This document shows positions 35,286 to 44,162 of a DNA stretch of 64,000 nucleotides, piece by piece. This DNA is from Streptomyces sp. ICC1 (lineage in GTDB: Bacteria; Actinomycetota; Actinomycetes; Streptomycetales; Streptomycetaceae). The stretch is taken from NCBI RefSeq assembly GCF_003287935.1, contig NZ_CP030287.1, positions 4,974,959 through 5,038,958 on the forward strand, given 5' to 3'. The position numbers and the translations under genes are program-made. Under the pieces are notes generated by a model. The model was not told the DNA's origin, did no database searches, and was given only the letters and a program-made list of their open reading frames with translations. The first letter of the stretch is position 1; every line of letters begins with the position of its first letter.

Positions 35286-36887
35286 ATGGCACCCCTGCCG
35301 TACACCCGACGCTCCCTGCTCGGCGGATCCCTCGCCGTTCCCGTGGGCCTCGCCCTGTCCAGCGCCCTGTCCGGCGCCCTCACCGCCCCGGCCCACGCGG
35401 CGACCGCCCCCGCCTTCGTCCGCTCGGGGCGCCCGAACGCCCTCTGGGGCGTGCAGTCCGGCGAGATCACCGCCCACTCGGCCACCGTCTGGACGCGCTC
35501 CGACCGGCCCGCGCGGATGTACGTCGAGACCTCCCCGAGCGAGTCGTTCCGCTACGCCGTGCGCCGCCACCGCGGCCCGCTGCTCGGCCCCGGCACCGAC
35601 TTCACCGGAACCGCCGCCCTGCGCGAGCTCCCGCCGGGCCAGCAGGTCCACTACCGCGTCGTCCTCGCCGACCCCGACGACCCGCGCCGCACCGGTGACC
35701 CCGTGCGCGGCACCTTCCGCACCACCCCCGTCTCCCGCCGCCGCGACGTGCGCTTCCTGTGGTCCGGGGACCTCGCGGGCCAGGGATGGGGGATCAACCC
35801 GGACCTCGGCGGCTACCGCGTCTTCGACGAAATGCGGCTGCGCGACCCCGACTTCTTCCTCTTCAGCGGGGACACCATCTACGCCGACGGGCCCCTCCAG
35901 GCCTCCGTCCCGCTGCGCGACGGCACCCTCTGGACCAACGTGACCACCGAGGAGAAGGCGAAGGTCGCCGAGACCCTCGCCGAGTACCGGGGCAACTTCC
36001 GCTACAACCTCCTCGACCGCAACCTGCGCGATTTCAACGCCCAGGTCCCGGTCCTCGCCCAGTGGGACGACCACGAGGTCCGCAACAACTGGTACCCGGG
36101 GCAGATCCTCGACGACCCCCGCTACACCGTGAAGGACGTCGACACCCTCGCGGGCCGGGCCCGCCGGGCCTTCGGCGAGTACTTCCCCGTCACCGACCTG
36201 CGCGGCGGCCGCGAGGAGGGCCGGATGTACCGGGTGATGCGCTACGGCCCGCTGCTCGACGTGTTCGTCCTCGACATGCGCACCCACCGCAACGCCAACT
36301 CCCCCGGCCGCCAGACGGACGACCCCGTCGGCATCCTCGGCACCGAGCAGCTGGCCTGGCTCAAGCGGGAGCTGTCGCGCTCCCGCGCCACGTGGAAGGT
36401 CATCGCCGCCGACATGCCGCTGGGCATCGTGGTGGCGGACGGGGCGGCGAACTTCGAGGCCGTCGCCCAGGGCGACCCCGGCGCCCCGCTCGGCCGCGAG
36501 CTGCAGATCGCCGAACTGCTGCGCCACATCAAGCACCAGCGCATCACCGGCACCCTCTGGCTCACCGCGGACGTCCACTACACGGCCGCGAACCACTACG
36601 CGCCCGAGCGGGCCGCCTTCACCGATTTCGCGCCCTTCTGGGAGTTCGTATCCGGCCCCATCGGCGCGGGCGGCTTCCCCGCGGGCCGGCTCGACGCCAC
36701 TTTCGGCCCGGAGACGGCGTACGTCCAGTCCGCGCCCTTCGCCAACATGTCGCCGTCCGAGAACCCGCCGTACTACGGCGAGGTGGAGATCGACGGGGAC
36801 GGCGGCGAGCTCACCGTGCGGCTGCGGCGCCAGGGCGGCGGTGTGCTGTTCACACGGACGCTCCGGCCCGGACGGGTGGGGCAGTAG
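35286..36887 (+). CDS. phoD: Alkaline phosphatase PhoD
   Basis: A 533-residue secreted phosphodiesterase/phosphomonoesterase that frees phosphate from organic sources outside the cell. The twin-arginine signal YTRRSLLGGSLAVPVGLALS has Arg8-Arg9 and cleavage near AHA-AT, so export is by the Tat pathway in folded, metal-loaded form. Following the N-terminal beta domain (WGVQSGEITAHSATVWTRSD), catalytic metal-site motifs appear: FLWSGDLAGQGWG, FSGDTIYADGP, AQWDDHEVRNNW and the late TADVHYTAA. The length is normal. A PHO box precedes it. Confidence 0.94.
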   Translation: MAPLPYTRRSLLGGSLAVPVGLALSSALSGALTAPAHAATAPAFVRSGRPNALWGVQSGEITAHSATVWTRSDRPARMYVETSPSESFRYAVRRHRGPLLGPGTDFTGTAALRELPPGQQVHYRVVLADPDDPRRTGDPVRGTFRTTPVSRRRDVRFLWSGDLAGQGWGINPDLGGYRVFDEMRLRDPDFFLFSGDTIYADGPLQASVPLRDGTLWTNVTTEEKAKVAETLAEYRGNFRYNLLDRNLRDFNAQVPVLAQWDDHEVRNNWYPGQILDDPRYTVKDVDTLAGRARRAFGEYFPVTDLRGGREEGRMYRVMRYGPLLDVFVLDMRTHRNANSPGRQTDDPVGILGTEQLAWLKRELSRSRATWKVIAADMPLGIVVADGAANFEAVAQGDPGAPLGRELQIAELLRHIKHQRITGTLWLTADVHYTAANHYAPERAAFTDFAPFWEFVSGPIGAGGFPAGRLDATFGPETAYVQSAPFANMSPSENPPYYGEVEIDGDGGELTVRLRRQGGGVLFTRTLRPGRVGQ

Positions 36888-36901
36888 CGGACGATCCGGC
36901 A

Positions 36902-36927
36902 GCGGGCCCGGTCCTCGCCGGGCCCGC
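36902..36927 (+). terminator. Hairpin after phoD
   Basis: A 10-bp perfect stem, GCGGGCCCGG and its complement, with a 6-base loop, 14 bases after the phoD stop. No T-tract follows, as usual here. The remaining ~170 bases before the next gene carry an AT-richer stretch that probably contains its promoter. Confidence 0.6.
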
Positions 36928-37099
36928 GACGGGCCCGGCGGCGGCCCCGGCGACGGCCTCCAACCGCCCCTGACCCCGTCCTTCGCCCTTACATCTGAAA
37001 TGAGCCGGAAAACAGGGCGAAATCGGCCAGATGGATCCTTAACCAGTCGGTCACAGATCGTTCGTGATCACGCAACACCCCTGCGTCACAGTGGTCTGC

Positions 37100-38542
37100 A
37101 TGACTGAGCCCCTCACTGCCCCCGCCCAGCGTTCCCACCGCCACCACTGGCGCCGGGACCTCGTCGAGCTCGCCGCCCTCTTCTGCGCCGTCGCGGTGGC
37201 CGACGCCATCGCCAATCTCGTCGTGCACGGTCCGCGCGGCCCTGTCCTGCTCGTCGCCTCGGCGGTCGCGCTCCTGGTCACGGCGGCCTTCCACACCTGG
37301 TGGGCACGGCGCCACAGCCATGCGCCCCCGCCCACGGACTCCGCACCCGCCGGTCCGGACGAGGCGGGGACCGGCCCGACGGGCGTCGCCCGGCCCTCCG
37401 GCGCCGCGCCCACGGACGCCGCGCCCACCACCTCCCTGTGGCGGATGCGGACCACCGTGCAGGACCAGCCCGGCAGCCTCGCCGCCCTCTGCACGGCCCT
37501 CGCCCGCAGCGGCGTCGACATCCTGACCCTCCAGACGCACCCGCTCCCCGAGGGCGGCACCGTCGACGAGTTCCTGCTGCGCGCACCGCAGCAGCTGCCC
37601 TCCGCCGACCTCACCCGGGCCATCGCCGGGGCCGGCGGCCACAGCACCTGGATCGAGCGGGCCGACGCCCACGACCTCGTCGACACCCCGACCCGGGTCC
37701 TGGGCCTGGCCACGCGCACCGCGCTGGACGCCGCCGAACTGCCGCTCGCCCTGCGCCAGCTGCTCGGCCGCTGCACCATCCACTCGATCCCGGCGACCAC
37801 CCTCTCCGGCCGGCCCAACGCGGGCGCCGACGCGCCCGTCGAGGGGGTCCTGGAGACCACGGTCATGCGGCTGCGCGACCCCTCCGGCGGTGCGATCACC
37901 ATCGAACGGCCCTACCTCCCCTTCACCCCGACCGAGTTCGCCCGCGCCCGCGCGCTCGTCGAGCTCGACGCCCGGCTCGGCCCGCGCGTCCCGCGCAGCC
38001 AGGACGTGCTGACCCTGCCCGAGGGCAACGAGATCACCGTCCGCCGCGCCGACGGCTCCGACCAGGCCGCCGCCCGCGCGATGCACGACCGCTGCTCCGA
38101 GCGCACCCTGTCCCTGCGCTACCACGGCCCCGTCGCCGACGCCGACCGCTACCTCGGCCACCTGCTGAGCCCCCGCTTCGGCCGCACCCTCGCCGCGACC
38201 ACCGCGTCCGGCAAGCTCGTCGCCCTGGGCCACCTGCTCTGGGACGGCGACGAGACCGAGGTGGCCCTGCTCATCGAGGACGACTGGCAGCGCCGCGGCA
38301 TCGGCACCGAGCTGCTCGGCCGGCTGATCGGGATGGCCGTCGAGGCCGGGTGCGACAGCGTGTACGCCGTCACCCAGGCCTCGAACACCGGCATGGTCGC
38401 CGCCATGCGCGGCCTCGGCCTCCCCCTCGACTACCAGATCGAGGAGGGCACCCTGGTGATCACGGCCCGGCTGGACGCGACCCCGGTCAGCTCCCGGCTG
38501 CCGTACGAGCTTCCGCGCGCGCAGCCCCGTACCCAGCACTGA
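37100..38542 (+). CDS. Membrane-anchored ACT-GNAT protein
   Basis: A 480-residue protein with an unusual domain order. Two TM helices near the N-terminus (about 22-42 LVELAALFCAVAVADAIANL and 50-72) and a Pro/Ala linker precede an ACT-like domain (MRTTVQDQPGSLAALCTALA RSGVDILTLQ). A C-terminal GNAT acetyltransferase domain follows (EITVRRADGSDQAAARAMHD ... IEDDWQRRGIGTELLGRLIG), with the acetyl-CoA motif RRGIGTELL. ACT domains usually bind amino acids, so it may be amino-acid-gated protein or metabolite acetylation. Its target is unknown. The last 56 bases overlap the convergent PLP-enzyme gene. Confidence 0.85.
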   Translation: MTEPLTAPAQRSHRHHWRRDLVELAALFCAVAVADAIANLVVHGPRGPVLLVASAVALLVTAAFHTWWARRHSHAPPPTDSAPAGPDEAGTGPTGVARPSGAAPTDAAPTTSLWRMRTTVQDQPGSLAALCTALARSGVDILTLQTHPLPEGGTVDEFLLRAPQQLPSADLTRAIAGAGGHSTWIERADAHDLVDTPTRVLGLATRTALDAAELPLALRQLLGRCTIHSIPATTLSGRPNAGADAPVEGVLETTVMRLRDPSGGAITIERPYLPFTPTEFARARALVELDARLGPRVPRSQDVLTLPEGNEITVRRADGSDQAAARAMHDRCSERTLSLRYHGPVADADRYLGHLLSPRFGRTLAATTASGKLVALGHLLWDGDETEVALLIEDDWQRRGIGTELLGRLIGMAVEAGCDSVYAVTQASNTGMVAAMRGLGLPLDYQIEEGTLVITARLDATPVSSRLPYELPRAQPRTQH

Positions 38543-39737
38543 CGGCACCGACAGCGCCGACAGCGCTCACACCAGTGAGCTCCGCCGCCGGGGCCGTCGC
38601 CCGGTCCAGCGCCTGGTCCAGATCGGCCCACAGGTCGTCCACGTCCTCCAGCCCGACCGACATGCGCAGCAGCCGGTCGCTCACGCCCGAGGCGTGGCGG
38701 TCCCCCTCGGCCACGATGCGGTGGCTGATGGAGGCCGGGTGCTGGATGAGGGTGTCGACGCTGCCCAGGCTGACCGCCGGGGTGACCAGCCGGACCGAGG
38801 CGATCACCTCGTGCGGGTCGCCGGCCGTCTCGAAGGCGACCATGGCGCCGCCGATCCGCGGGTAGTGCACCCGCAGGACGCGCGGATCGGCCTCGAGCCG
38901 CCGGGCGAGCTCGGCGGCGCTCGCGGAGGCCGCCCGCACCCGTACGGGAAGGGTCGAGAGCCCGCGCAGCAGCAGGTACGCGGCCAGCGGGTGCAGGACC
39001 CCGCCGGTCGCGAACCGCACCTGGCGCAGCTGCCGCGCGAACTCCTCGTCGCAGGCGACGACCCCGCCGAGGACGTCCCCGTGGCCGCCGAGGTACTTGG
39101 TGGCGCTGTGCAGGACCAGCCGGGCGCCGCTCTCGGCCGGCCGCTGCAGGACGGGCGTCGCGAAGGTGTTGTCGACGAGCAGCGGCACCTCCCCGCAGGA
39201 GTGCGCGGCGGCGCGCAGGTCGATCTCCGCGAGGGTCGGGTTGGCGGGCGACTCGATCATGACCAGACCGGTGTCCGGGCGGATGGCGTCCGCTATGCCC
39301 GCGGGGTCCACCCAGGTCACCTCGGTGCCCAGCAGCCCGCTGGTCAGCAGGTGGTCGCTGCACCCGTAGAGGGGCCGTACGGCGACCACGTGACGCAGGC
39401 CCTGCATCCCGCGCACCAGCAGGCAGGCGGACAGGGCGGCCATCCCGCTCGCGAAGGCGACGGCGCTCTCCGTGCCTTCGAGCCGGGCGAGGGCCGTCTC
39501 GAACCGGGCGGTGGTCGGGTTGTCCAGCCGGGCGTACACCGGCGGGCCCTCGGGCCGGGCTCCGGTGGTGGCGAATTCGTCGATGCGGGCGGCCTCCGCC
39601 CGACTGTCGTACGACGGGTACGTCGTCGACAGATCGAGCGGAGGCGCGTGCAGTCCGAGCCCGGCGAGGTCCTCGCGTCCGGCATGAACCGCTTCGGTGG
39701 CCAGTGACCGTCGTACGGTCGGGGCGTTCGTCTCCAT
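38487..39737 (-). CDS. Cys/Met metabolism PLP-dependent enzyme (cystathionine gamma-lyase-like)
   Basis: A 416-residue fold-type I PLP enzyme of the cystathionine gamma-synthase/lyase and methionine gamma-lyase group. Evidence: PPLDLSTTYPSYDSRAEAAR, YARLDNPTTARFETALARLE, the PLP lysine in VLHSATKYLGGHGD, SGMAALSACLL and GSVDTLIQHPASISHR. The exact reaction (gamma-lyase, synthase or O-acylhomoserine sulfhydrylase) cannot be decided by eye. It is divergent from an Lrp-type regulator with 60 bp between, so it is the probable target. The C-terminus is an Ala/Val/Gly-rich tail overlapping the ACT-GNAT gene end. Confidence 0.9.
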   Translation of the reverse strand: METNAPTVRRSLATEAVHAGREDLAGLGLHAPPLDLSTTYPSYDSRAEAARIDEFATTGARPEGPPVYARLDNPTTARFETALARLEGTESAVAFASGMAALSACLLVRGMQGLRHVVAVRPLYGCSDHLLTSGLLGTEVTWVDPAGIADAIRPDTGLVMIESPANPTLAEIDLRAAAHSCGEVPLLVDNTFATPVLQRPAESGARLVLHSATKYLGGHGDVLGGVVACDEEFARQLRQVRFATGGVLHPLAAYLLLRGLSTLPVRVRAASASAAELARRLEADPRVLRVHYPRIGGAMVAFETAGDPHEVIASVRLVTPAVSLGSVDTLIQHPASISHRIVAEGDRHASGVSDRLLRMSVGLEDVDDLWADLDQALDRATAPAAELTGVSAVGAVGAVSAGYGAARAEARTAAGS

Positions 39738-39797
39738 GGGCCGTACTGTGCTCAGCTGATCGGCCTTGGCGGGAAAACCCCGTGCTACGTTCGGCCA

Positions 39798-40280
39798 ATG
39801 TCCGAATCTGTCGCACTGGACCCGGTCGATCTGCAGATTCTGCGGCTTCTGCAGAACGACGCCCGGACCACGTACCGCGATCTCGCCGCCGAGATCGGCA
39901 TCGCCGCGTCGACCTGTCTGGACCGGGTCGCCCGGATGCGCCGCTCCGGCATCATCCTCGGCAACCGGCTCAGCCTGGATCCGGCCAAGCTCGGGCGCGG
40001 CCTGGAGGCACTGCTCCTCGTCCAGGTGCGCCCGCACCGCCGCGAGCTGATCGGCCCCTTCGTCGAGCGCGTGCGCTCGCTCCCGGCCTCGCGGGCCGTC
40101 TTCCACCTGACCGGGCCCGACGACTACCTCGTACACGTGGCCGTTTCCGATCCCGGCGAGCTCCAGCGGCTGGTCCTCGACGAATTCACCTCGCGCCGGG
40201 AAGTCGCCCGCGTGGAAACCAGGTTGATCTTCCAGGAGTGGGACTGCGGACCCCTGCTCCCCCCTACGTCAGCAGGCTGA
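39798..40280 (+). CDS. Lrp/AsnC family transcriptional regulator
   Basis: A 160-residue regulator: N-terminal HTH (LDPVDLQILRLLQNDARTTY RDLAAEIGIAASTCLDRVAR) and C-terminal RAM/AsnC domain (LLLVQVRPHRRELIGPFVER). Lrp-family proteins sense amino acids and often control divergent amino acid genes; here the divergent Cys/Met enzyme. No clear operator was picked out in the 60-bp gap. The downstream peptidase starts 48 bases after its stop. Confidence 0.92.
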   Translation: MSESVALDPVDLQILRLLQNDARTTYRDLAAEIGIAASTCLDRVARMRRSGIILGNRLSLDPAKLGRGLEALLLVQVRPHRRELIGPFVERVRSLPASRAVFHLTGPDDYLVHVAVSDPGELQRLVLDEFTSRREVARVETRLIFQEWDCGPLLPPTSAG

Positions 40281-40328
40281 GGCCGGTTGGTGATGACGCG
40301 GACCCTTCCCGCATACGAAGATGTCCAC

Positions 40329-42062
40329 ATGTCAGACATCCTCACCGGCAACGGTTCCGCACGGCTGCCCCGCCAGGTCGCCGACGCTTACGTCGACGAG
40401 CTCATCGCCATCGACCCGATCACGGGCACCTACCTCGGTGTCGCCGAAAGCTCCGGCAAGCTCCCGGACCTCTCCCCCGCGGGCCGCGCCGCGGCCGCCG
40501 GGCTCTCCCGCGCCACGCTCGCCCTCCTGGACGCCGCCGAGCGGCAGCCGGGCGCCGACAGCGATGTCGAACGCCGCTGCGCCCGCCTGCTGCGCGAGCG
40601 GCTGACCGCCGAACTCGCGGTCCACGAAGCCGACGAGGACCTGCGCGCGGTCAGCAACATCCACTCCCCCGCGCACGCGGTCCGCGAGGTCTTCACCCTG
40701 ACCCCGGCCGACACGGACGAGGACTGGGCCGCCATCGCCGAGCGGCTGCGCGCCGTGCCGGCCGCCTACGCGGGCTACCGCGAGTGCCTCGCGCTCGGCC
40801 TGGACCGCGGGCTGTTCGGCAGCCCGCGCCCCACCGCCACCTTCATCGAGCAGCTCACCGGCTGGGCCGGCGAGGACGGCGCCGACCGCGCCGACCGCGC
40901 CGACGGCGAGCCGGCCGGCGGCTTCTTCGCCGGCTTCGCCGCGGGCGGCCCCCAGGCCCTGCGCGCCGAGCTCGACGAAGCCGCGGCCGCCGCGACCGCC
41001 GCCGTCGTGGAACTGCGCGACTGGATGCGCGACGTGTACGCCCCCGCCGTCCAGGGGCAGCCCGACCCCGTGGGCCGCGAGCGCTACGCCCGCTGGTCGC
41101 GCTACTTCAACGGCACCGACCTGGACCTCGACGAGGCGTACGCCTACGGCTGGTCGGAGTACCACCGGCTGCTCGCCGAGATGAAGCAGGAGGCGGCCAA
41201 GATCCTGCCGGGCGCCGGCCCCTGGGAGGCGCTGCGCCACCTGGACGAGCACGGCACCCACATCGAGGGCGTGGACGAGGTCCAGGCCTGGCTGCAGGGC
41301 CTCATGGACGAGGCCATCGAGAACCTCGACGGCACCCACTTCGAGCTCGCCGAGCGGGTCAAGCGCGTGGAGTCGCGGATCGCCCCTCCGGGCGGCGCGG
41401 CGGCCCCGTACTACACGAACCCGTCGGAGGACTTCTCCCGTCCGGGGCGCACCTGGCTGCCGACGATGGGCCAGACCCGCTTCCCCGTCTACGACCTGGT
41501 CTCCACCTGGTACCACGAGGGCGTTCCGGGCCACCACCTCCAGCTGGCGCAGTGGACGCACGTCGCGGACCAGCTCTCCCGCTACCAGGCCAGCGTCGGC
41601 CTGGTCAGCGCCAACGCCGAGGGCTGGGCGCTGTACGCGGAGCGGCTGATGGACGAGCTGGGCTACCTCAAGGACGCCGAACAGCGCCTGGGCTACCTGG
41701 ACTGCCAGATGATGCGCGCCGCGCGGGTCATCGTGGACATCGGCATGCACCTGGGCCTGGAGATCCCGGCGGACTCCCCGTTCCACCCGGGCGAGCGCTG
41801 GACGGTGGACCTGGCGCAGGAGTTCTTCGGCCTGCACAGCGGCCGGCCGGCGGACTTCGTCGAGAGCGAGCTGACCCGCTACCTCTCCATGCCGGGCCAG
41901 GCCATCGGCTACAAGCTGGGCGAGCGCGCCTGGCTGCTGGGCCGCGACAACGCCCGTGCCGCGCACGGCGACTCCTTCGACCTGAAGGCGTGGCACATGG
42001 CGGCGCTGTCCCAGGGTTCGCTGGGCCTCGACGACCTGGTGGACGAGCTGTCCAAGCTCTGA
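40329..42062 (+). CDS. DUF885 family metallopeptidase-like protein
   Basis: A 577-residue DUF885 protein, related to gluzincin metallocarboxypeptidases. The motif TWYHEGVPGHHLQ (His at ~396) is the family's zinc site, with Glu following in AEGWALYAERL. The family has roles in peptide degradation and, in one Streptomyces case, natural-product processing. No signal peptide is visible, so it should be cytoplasmic. A short ADRADRADGEP insertion near residue 195 is low complexity. Start at ATG 40329 (an in-frame upstream GTG at 40287 adds 14 residues). Confidence 0.86.
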   Translation: MSDILTGNGSARLPRQVADAYVDELIAIDPITGTYLGVAESSGKLPDLSPAGRAAAAGLSRATLALLDAAERQPGADSDVERRCARLLRERLTAELAVHEADEDLRAVSNIHSPAHAVREVFTLTPADTDEDWAAIAERLRAVPAAYAGYRECLALGLDRGLFGSPRPTATFIEQLTGWAGEDGADRADRADGEPAGGFFAGFAAGGPQALRAELDEAAAAATAAVVELRDWMRDVYAPAVQGQPDPVGRERYARWSRYFNGTDLDLDEAYAYGWSEYHRLLAEMKQEAAKILPGAGPWEALRHLDEHGTHIEGVDEVQAWLQGLMDEAIENLDGTHFELAERVKRVESRIAPPGGAAAPYYTNPSEDFSRPGRTWLPTMGQTRFPVYDLVSTWYHEGVPGHHLQLAQWTHVADQLSRYQASVGLVSANAEGWALYAERLMDELGYLKDAEQRLGYLDCQMMRAARVIVDIGMHLGLEIPADSPFHPGERWTVDLAQEFFGLHSGRPADFVESELTRYLSMPGQAIGYKLGERAWLLGRDNARAAHGDSFDLKAWHMAALSQGSLGLDDLVDELSKL

Positions 42063-42082
42063 GCCCCCGGTGCCCGCCGCGC

Positions 42083-42127
42083 GGACGGTCCGGCCGGCCC
42101 CCTCCGGGGAGGGCGTCCGGACCGTCC
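42083..42127. terminator. Hairpin between convergent DUF885 and sbcC fragment
   Basis: Arms GGACGGTCCGG (42083-42093) and CCGGACCGTCC (42117-42127), an 11-bp perfect stem with a GC-rich loop, lie in an 87-bp convergent gap. Confidence 0.6.
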
Positions 42128-42149
42128 ACCGCCCGTCGGCGCGAAGGCC

Positions 42150-43585
42150 TCAGCCCGTCCCGGCGGCCGCGCGGTGGCGCACGACCGAGCCGCCGCGCTG
42201 TTTGACGATCTCCAGCTGGGCCTGCACCCGGGTCCGCAGATCGGCGACGTGGCTCACGATGCCGACGCTGCGGTCGCGTTCGCGCAGCGAGTCCAGGACG
42301 TCGAGCACCTCGTCCAGCGCCTGGTCGTCCAGGCTGCCGAAGCCCTCGTCGATGAAGAGGGTGTCGAGCCGCATGCCGCCCGCCTCGTCGGTGACCACGT
42401 CGGCCAGGCCCAGCGCGAGCGCGAGCGAGGCGAAGAAGGTCTCGCCGCCGGACAGGGTGGAGGTGTCCCGCTCGCTGCCCGTCCAGGCGTCGACCACGTG
42501 CAGGCCGAGCCCGGAACGGCCGCGTCCGCTCGCCTTGGCGTCGGAGTGGACCAGGGTGTAGCGGCCGCCCGACATCCGCAGGAGCCGCACCGTCGCGGCG
42601 GCGGCGACCTGCTCCAGCCGGGCCGCCAGCACGTACGCCTCCAGCCGCATCTTGCGCTCGTTGTCGGCGGAGGTGCCCGCGGTGAGCCCGGCGAGACGGG
42701 CCACCCGGTCGTAGGCCTCGCGCAGCGGGCCCAGGGCGCGCAGTTCCTGCTCGGCCTGCCGGGAGAGCCCGTCGAGGTCCTTGCACCGCACCCGGGCCGC
42801 GTCCACGGCGGATCCCGCGGTACGCAGCTTCGCGGCGGCCCGGGCGGCGTACGCCTCGGCCTCCTCCGGCGCGGCCGGGGGCCGGGCCGCCGCGGCGGCG
42901 GTGTCGCCCTCGCCGAGGCGGTCGGCCAGCATGGCCTCCTCCGCCTGCCAGGCGTCAGCCCGGCGCTGGAGCGCGGTGCGCTCGTACTCCGGGAGGACGG
43001 CGTCGGCCGCTTCCTCCGTGGTGTCGAAGCCGGCCTTGAAGGCGGCGTCGGCCAGCTGGTCGTCGGCCTCCTTCAGCCGGGCCGCGGTGGTTTCGGCCCT
43101 CCGCAGCGAGGCTGCGGCGGCGGTGACCATGCGGACCCGGTCCTCGAGCACCCCGGCCCGGGCCGCGACACTGGGCGCGTCCGCCCGTACCAGGGCCAGC
43201 TCCGCCTCCAGCGCGGCCTGTTCCCGGTCGAGGCCCTCCCGGCGGGAGGCCCGCGCGCCGGCCCGGACCTCCGCCTCCAGCCGGTCGGAGCTGCGCACGG
43301 CGTGCTCCCGCTCGGCGCGGGCGAGCCGCTCGCGGGCGGTGTGCAGTCCGGCGGCCGCGGCGTGGGCCTCGGCGTGGCGGGAGCTCAGCTCGGAGGGGAG
43401 GTCCAGCAGTTCGGCGGTGGTGGCCTCGCCCGCGGCGGCAGCGGCCTCGGCGCGGGCCTCCCGGACGGCGGCCAGTCTGCGCTCGACGCCGGCCCTGCGC
43501 TCCTCGGCCCCCTCGAAGCGGGCGTGCGCCGCGTCCTCGGCGGCCCGGTCGACGTGGCCGGGTGCGGGGCGGGCGCGGACTTGTT
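42150..43585 (-). pseudogene. sbcC: sbcC exonuclease subunit, N-terminal half missing
   Basis: About 480 residues of the C-terminal half of SbcC, the SMC-like ATPase of the SbcCD nuclease that processes hairpins and broken ends. It contains the returning coiled coil, the ABC signature TLSGGETFFASLALALGLAD and Walker B LFIDEGFGSLDDQALDEVLD with VGIVSHVADL. The Walker A head, the outgoing coiled coil and the CxxC zinc hook are absent; a normal SbcC has about 1000 residues. sbcD is also absent. To the right the frame runs into DNA reading as the start of a DoxX-like gene. An ATPase head without Walker A cannot bind ATP alone. Either a real deletion or an assembly join. Confidence 0.8.
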
Positions 43586-43699
43586 CCCGAAGTTCGGCGG
43601 GTGTTTCCTGGAAAGGTTCTGGATCCACAGCAGGCCGACCGCGACCCGGCACACGGTCAGGAGCACACGCGAGAGCCGGGACGAGCCCAGTGGCTCCAT
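43586..43699 (-). pseudogene. N-terminal fragment of a DoxX-like membrane protein
   Basis: The reverse-strand ATG at 43699 opens MEPLGSSRLSRVLLTVCRVA followed by VGLLWIQNLSRKHPPNFG, which looks like the start of DoxX-family membrane proteins (first helix, then a WKxPPDFG-like turn). After FG the similarity stops and, in another frame, sbcC begins. So only about 38 codons remain. No promoter or ribosome site is obvious. Confidence 0.55.
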
Positions 43700-43857
43700 G
43701 GCCGGGGGCGAAGACCGGATGGTGGGGGCCAGGCCGACCGACCTCCTGTCACGCTCCACGAGCGTGAGGAATCATCTGCCGCATGTCCATCCACCTCCCC
43801 CCGCCCCGCCCCGTAAACCGGTCTGCCGAGCCGCGCCCCGGCCCGTACACTGGGGCC

Positions 43858-44148
43858 CAGCGAGAGGCATGGATGGGGACGAGTAGCGTCGGACGCAGCC
43901 AGGAGCGACCCGGGGACGGTGAGAGCCCGGGGGCGAGCGCGATGCGAAGGATCACCCCGGAGCCGCCGGAAGAAAGCCGCAGGGAGCCGCAGGGGCTCCC
44001 GCGGACCGTAGAACCGGCTTCGCACCCCAATGAGGGGGCCCTCGGACCACGTGTCCGGAGGCCAAGGAGGGTGGTACCGCGGGAGCAGTCCCTGATCTTC
44101 AGGGCGTGGCTCTCGTCCCTCCGGACGGAAGTGACACCCCGCCGGAGG
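43858..44148 (+). ncRNA. T-box riboswitch leader of ileS
   Basis: A ~300-nt untranslated leader after a -10-like TACACT (43846-43851). The T-box sequence GGAGGGTGGTACCGCGGGA spans about 44065-44083. Its bulge TGGT (44072-44075) can pair with the ACCA end of uncharged tRNA-Ile, and GAAGGATCACC at 43946-43956 offers an ATC isoleucine specifier codon. Near the 3' end CCTCCGG (44118-44124) is perfectly complementary to CCGGAGG (44142-44148), which includes the ribosome-binding site. This points to translational control: uncharged tRNA-Ile opens the Shine-Dalgarno. Actinobacterial ileS T-boxes of this kind are known. Confidence 0.85.
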
Positions 44149-44162
44149 AAGAGTTCAGCCTC

